A stretch of DNA of 64,000 nucleotides, taken from NCBI GenBank assembly GCA_025765615.1, contig JAIVFJ010000310.1, forward strand, positions 1-64,000, given 5' to 3'. This DNA is from Zopfochytrium polystomum. Lineage: Eukaryota > Chytridiomycota > Chytridiomycetes > Chytridiales > Chytridiaceae. The notes under the pieces are model-generated. The model saw nothing but the letters and a program-made list of their open reading frames with translations, was not told the origin of the DNA and made no database searches. Shown in pieces: positions 1 to 6,907 of the stretch (position 1 is its first letter; the number at the start of each line of letters is the position of its first letter). The position numbers and the translations under genes were made by a program.

Positions 1-15
1 CTCCCTTATGCTGAT

Positions 16-2812
16 GTGTTTTCCAAGACCAAGGCAGACCTGCTACCAGCTCAGAGGCCTTATGACTGTGAAATCCCACTCAAGGATGAAACTTGCAGCC
101 CACCTTTCAAGCCACTGTACCACCTCTCTCCACCAGAAGCCAAGGCCCTCCAAGAATACATTGAAGAAATGCTGAACAAGGGATTCATCCAACCTTCCAA
201 GTCACCAGCTGGAGCTCCCATCTTTTTTGTCAAGAAGAAGGATGGGGGACTGAGACCCTGTGTGGACTACAGAGATCTCAATGAGATGACAGTCAAGAAC
301 CGCTATCCACTGCCTCTCATCTCTGAATTACTGGACAAACTGAGCCATGCAAGGATATTTTCCAAGATTGACCTCAGAGGTGCCTACAATTTGGTCAGAA
401 TTAAGCCCCAGGATCAATGGAAGACTGCCTTCAGATGCAAATACGGTCACTTTGAGTACTTGGTATGCCCTTTGGACTTACCAATGCTCCAGCTATTTTC
501 CAAGGCATGATGAATGACATCTCAGGGATATTCTGGACCTTTTGTCATTGTCTACCGTGGATGCTATCCTGCATTATTTTCATCTGCACCTGGCAAGCCA
601 TATGTGACATGTCAAGACTGTCTTGGAGAGACTCAGACAGCATCACTCTATGCAAAGCTGGAGAAGTGTGAATTCACAAGACTCCATTGAGTTTTGGGGT
701 TCATTGGTCTGACAAAAGGGATCTCCATGGCACCAGACAAGATCCAAACTATTCTTGAATGGAAGGCTCCAAAATTCCATCAAGGATGTTCAAAGCTTCC
801 TTGGATTTTTGCAACTTCTACAGAACCTTCATTGCCAACTATTCTGCCATAGCCAAGCCTCTCACTGATCTCACCATAGAAGACCACCCAAGTTTGAATG
901 GACCCCCAGCAGCAGAGCAAGCCTGGCTAGCTCTTAAGACAGCAACCACAAGTGCACCACTCCTTAAGCATGTGGATCCCTTGCTTCCCTTCACCTTGGA
1001 AACTGATGCCTCAGACTATGCCCTTGGCGCTGTTCTGTCCCAGCCAAGCTCTCAGGACCCCTCTGCTCCTCTGCATCCAGTGGCATATACTCAAGGAAGC
1101 TGAACAGTGCTGAGTGTAACTACACAGTCCATGACAAGGAGTTGCTTGCAATTGTGGAAGCATTCAAATTCTGGAGACACTACTTGGCTGGTTCTAAAAA
1201 ACATCTCTGTCTATTCGGATCACAAGAACCTCACCTTCTTCAGGGCAAGGAGGTTGCTCAAGGCAGAGGCATGCCAGGTGGGCTGAAACTGCTCTCTGAG
1301 TATGACTTTAAGCTGTGCTATTCTCCTGGCCACCTTAACACTGTGGCTGATGCCCTGTCAAGAAGAACAGACCTTGCACCTGAAGGGGGAGATGGTTTCA
1401 CCCCACATCCAAGACACACCTTTCATTGCTTCCTGACAGTGTGTGGGCCCATGCTATTTCCAAGGACCCCAAGCCTCACAAGATTCAATCAGCCAAGAAG
1501 AGGAAAAACTTGAGATACTCAAGACAAGGCATGATGCAGCAACAGCTGGACACCCAGGAGAGCACAAGACATATGAGCTTGTTTCCAGAGACTTCTACTG
1601 GCCAGGCATGAGGAAGTACATCAAGAACTATGTCAGCAGCTGTGAAACCTGTCAAAGAAACAAATCCAGCAGACACAAGCCCTATGGACTTCTGGAGCCC
1701 CTCCCAATTGCCATCAGCCCTTGGTCATCAATATCCATGGACTTCATTGTGAAACTGCCCCCATCCCATGGATTTGACTCTATCCTTGTTGTCATCTGCA
1801 GAAGGACAAAGTTGGCCCATTTCATCCCCTGCACTGAGAATATAGATGCACAAGGAACAGCAGACCTGTTTTTGCAGCACATATTCAGGCTCCATGGGCT
1901 GCCTCAGTCAATCGTCAGTGACAGAGGACCACAGTTCAGATCTCAATTTTGGAAAGCACTCACAGCAGCCCTTGGAATCAAGTCTCAACTGTCAACTGCT
2001 TATCACCCTCAGACTGATGGACAAACAGAAAGAACAAAACCAGACTCTGGAGCAGTATTTGAGGGTGCTATGTCAGCTATCAACAGGATGATTGGCCCAC
2101 CCTCCTTCCACTGGCAGAATTTGCTCTCAACAATTCTCTCCACTCAAGCACCCAGCTATCTCCTTTCTTTGCAACCTATGGCTTCAATCCAAGAGGAGAT
2201 CTTCTGGGACAAGAGACCCTATCCAATGTCCAAGCTCCTGCTGCGGCTTCACACTTACATAAGCTCAAGATCATCAACTCCTTCCTGGACTCCACCCTGA
2301 AGCAAGCCCAAGAAGATGCCTCAAGATTTGCCAACACTCACAGAATGGACCATGACCTTGCTGTGGGTCAGCAAGTTTGGCTTCTGAGGAAGAACTTGCA
2401 GACCAAAAGACCAAGTCCCAAGCTAGACAACCTCAAGTTGGGTCCTTTCAAGATCTTGGAGCAAATCAATCCAGTCACCTTCAAGCTGGATCTCCCTGCA
2501 TCCATGAAGATCCACCCAGTTTTCCATGTCAGCCTTTTAGAGAAGTTTGTGGCCAATTCCATTCCAGGCAGAGTTGTTCCTCCTCCTCCTCCAGTTGAGG
2601 TAGAAGGTGAAGAGGAATTTGAGGTTGAACAAATCTTGGATGCCAAGTGGTTTGGAAGAACACTCAAGTTCCTTGTTAAGTGGAAAGGTTACTCAGATGC
2701 TGACAACACCTGGGAGCCTGAGTCAAACCTCACTCACTGCCAAGACCTTCTGCTCGAGTTCAAGACCAGGTACCCCACCAAGTTGCAGAAGAGGCCTAAA
2801 AGGGGGAGATGA
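16..2812 (+). pseudogene. pol: Chromovirus pol, frameshifted (RT, RNase H, integrase, chromodomain)
   Basis: Translated pieces in all three frames together give a Ty3 pol. RT covers bases ~200-700; the region matching the YLDD box of copy 2 (near 560-580) is scrambled by indels. RNase H covers ~960-1360. Integrase follows from ~1500, with an HHCC zinc-binding module (EHKTYEL...CETCQRNK) and a DDE core (SMDFIVKL, VSDRGPQF, HPQTDGQTERT). A chromodomain lies at ~2610-2770 (FLVKWKGYSDADNTWEPE). Against copy 2 most differences are one-base gains or losses clustered at ~460-1300, with near identity elsewhere. The final ORF stops directly before the LTR, as in copy 2. It could be a decayed copy or an active copy with consensus errors. 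Confidence 0.88.
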
Positions 2813-3210
2813 TGTTATGAATCACCCTCTGGAAACCTCTGGAACCTTCTAGAACATTCCTTCATGGAACCTTCTGGAACCTTCTGGAACCTTCTAGAAC
2901 ATTCCTTCATGGAACCTTCTGGAACCTTCTGGAACCTTCTAGAACATTCCTTCATGGAACCTTGTGGAACCTTCTGGAACCTTCTTTGCTTTCCTGACTT
3001 GTCTTGTTGTCATTGGTATCATTGGTATCATTGTATTACTAATTGCTCTTTCTGGAACTTTCTTGGAGTCTTGACAAGGAACACTCTCAAAAGGTATAAA
3101 AGGGGGATGGGGGACCTGTCCCATCCCTCAAGTGAATTATTGTTTCCAATACAATCATCACTCCTCTCAGTTCCTTGTCTGCCTTGTCCTGTCCTGCCCT
3201 GTTCCTGACA
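2813..3210 (+). repeat. 3' LTR of chromovirus copy 1 (398 bp)
   Basis: Begins TGTTATG and ends CTGACA, so it has TG...CA termini. It is 45 bp longer than both LTRs of copy 2 because a 45-bp unit (GGAACCTTCTGGAACC-type, with a TAGAACATTCC segment) is present three times instead of twice. A TATAAAA box lies near 3095. Two point differences from copy 2 are visible (AAAAGGTATAAA for AAAATGTATAAA, and ATTGTATTA for ATTGCATTA). Confidence 0.93.
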
Positions 3211-3428
3211 GGCTGGAACAATATAAAAAAAAATAAAAACAAGATTGTTATTCAGACGTCGGACCCAATTTGGCCCTGACTCCCAAACCCCAGAGGCTCA
3301 CAAAATCTGAAAACAAAAAGGGAGAAGGCCAGAGACTCGCAGACCAAAAAAAAAACTAAATAAATAAATATATGAATAAATGAAAATTAAAATAAAGTGA
3401 AGCAACGAGGCTGCCACTCAGCCCCTTT
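3211..3428. other. Spacer between LTR and first tRNA
   Basis: A-rich sequence with no ORF or motif that I can support. It separates the chromovirus 3' LTR from the downstream end of the minus-strand tRNA-Ser. Confidence 0.5.
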
Positions 3429-3510
3429 CGTCCTGCACAGGATTCGAACCTGCGCTCCCAGAGGGAAATGCCTTAGCAGGGCACCGCGTTAACCACTCCG
3501 CCAACAGGAC
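3429..3510 (-). tRNA. tRNA-Ser (anticodon GCT)
   Basis: On the minus strand an 82-nt type II tRNA folds cleanly. Acceptor GTCCTGT pairs with GCAGGAC (one G-T pair). The anticodon arm is GTGCC-CTGCTAA-GGCAT with anticodon GCT. A long variable arm follows, then a T-arm GCAGG-TTCGAAT-CCTGT with a canonical B box. The long variable arm fits serine. This is the best-formed tRNA in the window and is probably functional. It lies about 220 bp from the 3' LTR of the first chromovirus copy. Confidence 0.85.
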
Positions 3511-3733
3511 CCTCAACAAGTCCCTTTGGGCAAACAAGCCTCTTGCAAATGGGACTACCTGAAGCCTTTTCATACACTGCCCAACAGCAAGACAGCAAGA
3601 TCCTCTGCAACTGCAGTATTCAAGCATGAACTTGGCTGGAAGTATGCTTACTTAAAGCTGCTTTTGACTTGGCGCATGCAAAATCCTGGTGCTATTGCTG
3701 CAACTGAAGACATTCAAGTATCTCCAGCCATCC
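3511..3733. other. Spacer
   Basis: No supportable gene; short unmatched sequence between two minus-strand tRNA units. Confidence 0.4.
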
Positions 3734-3809
3734 ATGAGCATAGCAGGACTTAAACCTGCAATCTTTCGAGCCAAAGTCGAACGCGGGTAACCATTTTGCC
3801 ATATGCCCA
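3734..3809 (-). tRNA. tRNA-Gln-like (anticodon TTG)
   Basis: A 76-nt minus-strand cloverleaf. Acceptor TGGGCAT pairs with ATGCTCA (one wobble). The anticodon arm TTCGA-CTTTGGC-TCGAA is perfectly paired with anticodon TTG. The T-arm is GCAGG-TTTAAGT-CCTGC. The T-loop and B box depart from the canonical TTCGAAT, which would weaken TFIIIC binding, so it may be a decayed or repeat-borne tRNA rather than an active gene. Confidence 0.6.
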
Positions 3810-4291
3810 CACCAAATTTGGCTATGCAGCGAGATCTGTAAAAGACTGTCAACTTTTCCCCCCTGCTCGTTTCCTGTTTTTTTTTTTTTTTTTTATTTGT
3901 TGGTGTGTTCTGTCTTTCATTTCACTCCCCTTACCATTCTGCAGGAGGCTATTGTTCAAGAGGACCAATGGCAAGGGGATTAACTGCATGAAGGTGCAAC
4001 AATCACCATGCTGCACAACGCAACGTTACATGGGGTAAAGTGCCTGTCTTGGTCAGGCTTCCACAGTCCAACCCCCCACATCATGCTGGATTCCCAACCA
4101 GACTTAAGTTATTTGTTTATCTTTTTTTTTTCTGCTCAGTCTGTCAGCCAGGAGCCAGACATTAGAATAAAGAAATTTACAATCGGCTGAACAAGCCTAA
4201 AGCAAACACTCAACAGAAAGTTGAGGCTTTTTTCCAGCTTGTTCAAACACAGTGCAGAACAGGTCATCAGGAGTTGCGCTCCCTTCCTACA
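3810..4291. other. Spacer with T-tract (3874-3892)
   Basis: No credible ORF. Contains a ~19-nt T run and unmatched low-information sequence. Confidence 0.4.
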
Positions 4292-4365
4292 TGGTTTCAC
4301 CGAGGTTCGAACTCGGAACCTCCTGTGTATGAGTCAGATGTGATAACCAACTACACCATGAAACC
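4292..4365 (-). tRNA. tRNA-like, valine-type scaffold with CAT anticodon
   Basis: A 74-nt minus-strand cloverleaf. Acceptor GGTTTCA/TGAAACC is perfect, discriminator A. The D-arm and T-arm (CCGAG-TTCGAAC-CTCGG) are well formed. Body and acceptor match the general form of fungal tRNA-Val (GGTTTC.TGGT.TAGT.GGTTAT). The anticodon loop is CTCATAC, giving anticodon CAT (Met), and pair 31-39 of the anticodon stem is an A-A mismatch. It could be a remodelled tRNA, a tRNA pseudogene, or a unit carried by a repeat. Confidence 0.6.
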
Positions 4366-4745
4366 ACATGCCTGGATTTGTCAAAATTATGACACCAATA
4401 TGCACTTGTTTGCCAGAAATCGTTTGCATGTTCGTTGAAAAAGTGAATGAAATGAAGGCTGGAGTTGGCCTGGGTTGAGCCACCATGATGCATGCAGCGA
4501 CTCAGCTACTGCCACACCACAGTTCAGTCAACCAAACCATCTCCTTCTTAAAGCAGAAAGCGGTATTGTAGGCAGTTCCTGCTTCTAATAGCAGCAACAA
4601 TGCAACAAAGGAACAGCCAGCTGCTCAGACAGGTTAAGGTTTAAAATATTGTGTTTTTGTCCTCCTGATTTGATCTGTGCTTTGACTTTCTGACAAACCA
4701 GCATTTCATGCAGATGGACTGTGGGATGGGTGTGCTGATTGCGTT

Positions 4746-4805
<60 letters not shown>

Positions 4806-5052
4806 TTTGTCCGATATCTTGTGGCAAGGGCAACGACCTATGTACAAATGTTTGGAGTAAAACATTAGGCTGCAAAAACTGTGTCCACGGTCCAACATCC
4901 AGTTACATCCTTCATGGCCGACTCAGGCTGTTTGCGTTTGTAGAGATTTTGTTGCTCTTGGTTGGGGCAAGAGGCACACTTTTGAGTGGCAGAAGCCTTC
5001 AAAGCAAGTCAAACCCAAATAAGGATCTGGTCCCTGAACTTGTTTGTTATCT
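4366..5052. other. Spacer with 55-nt T-tract
   Basis: No supportable gene. A pure T run occupies 4747-4801; such tracts occur at retroelement 3' ends but no element body is recognisable beside it. The rest is unmatched. Confidence 0.5.
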
Positions 5053-5125
5053 GGCTGCATAGTGTAGGGGTTATCACGGATCCCGGTTCGATTCTGGGGA
5101 CCCCGGTTCGATTCCGGGTGCCGTC
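5053..5125 (+). tRNA. Aberrant tRNA-like unit with two T-arm motifs
   Basis: Exactly 73 nt, with a tRNA-like 5' half (GGCTGCATAGTGTAGGGGTT) and acceptor pairing GGCTGCA/TGCCGTC with one mismatch and one wobble. Where an anticodon arm should be there is CCCGG-TTCGATT-CTGGG, a near copy of the T-arm CCCGG-TTCGATT-CCGGG that follows at 5102-5118. An alternative middle stem GGATC/GATTC with a 7-nt loop is also possible. The B box is therefore duplicated. Most likely a rearranged tRNA pseudogene. Confidence 0.45.
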
Positions 5126-5549
5126 TTCATTGAATACTGAATTAATCCGCCAATGGTATCTTGTACACTATTCCACCACCATGTATGGCTGTTGTCGGCA
5201 GAAAATTGCAACATGCTCTAAGAGATCTGTCCTTTATCCCGCCTTTGCAGAAATGATTATCATGCCACATTTCTGACGCAGTCTTGTCCTAAAATGAACC
5301 TGCCGAGCCACAGTTGTGTGCTGGTTGCACAAACAGTGCTCGCAATCGTGGAGTGGTGGAGTTGCAGGGTGGTAACAGAGTAGCTGACAAGCAGAGTGGA
5401 GCTGCAGAGTTGCAGGGTTGCAGACCTGCCAAGTTGTGGCCAAGTGGCATAGCAGCAGAGAGGCAGAGTCCCAGAGTCAGGGGGTTGCAGAGTTGCAGCA
5501 GAGCAGTGGAGTTGCAGAGCAGCAAAGAAAATCAGAGTTGCAGACAAGC
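5126..5549. repeat. Degenerate short tandem repeats (GAGTTGCAG-type)
   Basis: From about 5338 to 5550 the motifs GAGTTGCAG, GGTTGCAG and GCAGAG recur irregularly, with frequent substitutions. No ORF on either strand has coding character. It ends exactly where the second chromovirus inserted. Confidence 0.55.
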
Positions 5550-5554
5550 AGTGT

Positions 5555-5907
5555 TGTTATGAATCACCCTCTGGAAACCTCTGGAACCTTCTAGAACATT
5601 CCTTCATGGAACCTTCTGGAACCTTCTGGAACCTTCTAGAACATTCCTTCATGGAACCTTGTGGAACCTTCTGGAACCTTCTTTGCTTTCCTGACTTGTC
5701 TTGTTGTCATTGGTATCATTGGTATCATTGCATTACTAATTGCTCTTTCTGGAACTTTCTTGGAGTCTTGACAAGGAACACTCTCAAAATGTATAAAAGG
5801 GGGATGGGGGACCTGTCCCATCCCTCAAGTGAATTATTGTTTCCAATACAATCATCACTCCTCTCAGTTCCTTGTCTGCCTTGTCCTGTCCTGCCCTGTT
5901 CCTGACA
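5555..5907 (+). repeat. 5' LTR of chromovirus copy 2
   Basis: 353 bp, TGTTATG...CTGACA, preceded by AGTGT. It carries two copies of the 45-bp unit found three times in copy 1, a TATA box and the presumed transcription start. Confidence 0.96.
5792..5798 (+). promoter_or_regulatory. LTR TATA box
   Basis: TATAAAA in the U3 part of the LTR. The adenine at 5827, 35 bp downstream, begins the 11-nt stretch complementary to the priming site, which makes it the likely RNA 5' end. Confidence 0.7.
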
Positions 5908-5909
5908 TC

Positions 5910-5920
5910 ATAATTCACTT
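5910..5920 (+). promoter_or_regulatory. Self-primer binding site
   Basis: Two bases after the LTR, ATAATTCACTT is the exact reverse complement of AAGTGAATTAT at 5827-5837 inside the LTR. No TGG start complementary to a tRNA 3' CCA end is present. Tf1/sushi-group elements are known to prime minus-strand synthesis from the first ~11 nt of their own RNA, and length, position and geometry here match that. Confidence 0.8.
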
Positions 5921-5947
5921 CACCCTCTCCCACTACTCTCTGCCATC

Positions 5948-6871
5948 ATGTCTGACCCAAACAACACCTTCCCTGATGCAACTGCCTTCCAAGCCTTGAT
6001 GGACCAATTACAAGCCCTCTCAAGACAGACACACCAACTTCAAGAACAAGTCCTTCACCAGCAGCACCAGCTTCAACAACAACTTCACCAACAAGAACAT
6101 CAAGCTCTTCCCCTGCCTCAAGCCAACCAAGCAAGAGAGCCCAAGGTTCCCAGCCCTGACAAGTTCACTGGGCTGGCCAAAGACCTTAGGAACTTCATGG
6201 CCACTGTGGAGAATGTCATCCTTCTCCAACCTTCAAGATTTCCAAGTGAGCAAGTCAAGGTTCTTTTCACAAGCACCCTCCTGTCTGGTCAAGCTCAATC
6301 ATGGTACAGATCTCTCCCAAGCACACCCACCACCCTGCAAGAGCTCTGGGAGGGGCTGGAAGCTACCTTTGGTGACCCCTACGCATCTTGGACAGCAAGA
6401 TCCAAGCTCAAGCATATCAAGCAAGGAAAGCAATCTTGTGTGGCCTACACCAACCAATTCAAGCAACTAGCCAGAGACTCTGGATACAATGATGCAGCTC
6501 TGATGGAGCTGTACCATGATGGTCTCCATGAGTCTATCCAAGACATGCTCTCCCAGTCTCTGCACATCCCTGAGACCTTGGAAGAGTACATTCTCCTTGC
6601 CATCAAGATTGACAACAGACTCTACTCCAAGAGGCTGAAGCAAAGACAAGTAGGAACTACATCAAGACCTACCCCAGTCCCTCAAGCTCTTACAGTTCCT
6701 GAACCCATGCAAGTGGATGCAGTTGAGACACTTCCTAAGGGTCCTCTGAGCCAAGAGGAGAAAACAAGGAGGGCCCAGCAGGGACTGTGTTTTTACTGTG
6801 GCTCCAAGGAGCATGCTGTCAAGGACTGCCCAAGGAAGAAGCACCCAAACTCCCAGGTCCAGGCTCACTGA
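5948..6871 (+). CDS. gag: Gag polyprotein of chromovirus copy 2
   Basis: 307 aa, the first ATG after the LTR. It holds a Gln-rich N-terminal segment (residues ~18-55, coiled-coil-like), a Ty3-type retrotransposon gag domain (around residues 65-220; FTGLAKDLRNFMATVE, QAQSWYRSL), and near the C-terminus one CCHC zinc knuckle C-x2-C-x4-H-x4-C (CFYCGSKEHAVKDC) for RNA packaging. The stop TGA (6869-6871) sits inside the loop of the predicted frameshift hairpin, so a fraction of ribosomes should shift at 6844-6850 and make Gag-Pol of about 1149 aa. The frame is intact with no sign of decay. Confidence 0.95.
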   Translation: MSDPNNTFPDATAFQALMDQLQALSRQTHQLQEQVLHQQHQLQQQLHQQEHQALPLPQANQAREPKVPSPDKFTGLAKDLRNFMATVENVILLQPSRFPSEQVKVLFTSTLLSGQAQSWYRSLPSTPTTLQELWEGLEATFGDPYASWTARSKLKHIKQGKQSCVAYTNQFKQLARDSGYNDAALMELYHDGLHESIQDMLSQSLHIPETLEEYILLAIKIDNRLYSKRLKQRQVGTTSRPTPVPQALTVPEPMQVDAVETLPKGPLSQEEKTRRAQQGLCFYCGSKEHAVKDCPRKKHPNSQVQAH

Positions 6872-6907
6872 GGGGCAATTCCCTGGACCCTCCTCCAAGC
6901 TGCCCCT
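6844..6907 (+). promoter_or_regulatory. -1 programmed ribosomal frameshift signal (gag to pol)
   Basis: Slippery heptamer CCCAAAC at 6844-6850 sits in the correct gag frame (codons CCA AAC). A 5-nt spacer follows, then an 8-bp perfect stem GGTCCAGG (6856-6863) with CCTGGACC (6882-6889). The loop segment AGGGGC (6871-6876) can pair with GCCCCT (6902-6907), allowing an H-type pseudoknot. A -1 shift here enters the pol frame at codon CTC (6850). Confidence 0.85.

Larger units (their letters stand above)
1..3210 (+). mobile_element. Ty3/Gypsy chromovirus, copy 1 (3' part only)
   Basis: The 3' three-quarters of an LTR retrotransposon; its 5' LTR, gag and protease lie left of the window. Base 1 aligns with base 7699 of the second copy. 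The order protease-RT linker, reverse transcriptase, RNase H, integrase, chromodomain, 3' LTR is that of a chromovirus. Unlike copy 2 it retains the integrase region. Reading frames are broken by many one-base indels, so it is non-functional as written or poorly assembled. No target duplication can be checked because the left end is missing. Confidence 0.93.

Noticed and set aside
2864..3208. ORFs inside the LTRs (MEPSGTFWNLLEHSF repeats; also at 5606 and 9448)
   Set aside because: They are translations of the 45-bp LTR repeat; no start context or conservation supports a protein.
4585..4875. Lys-rich ORF across the T55 tract
   Set aside because: Homopolymer translation only.
5338..5550. Possible CRISPR-like or satellite array
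   Set aside because: Units are 7-10 bp, irregular and have no spacers; the genome is eukaryotic.
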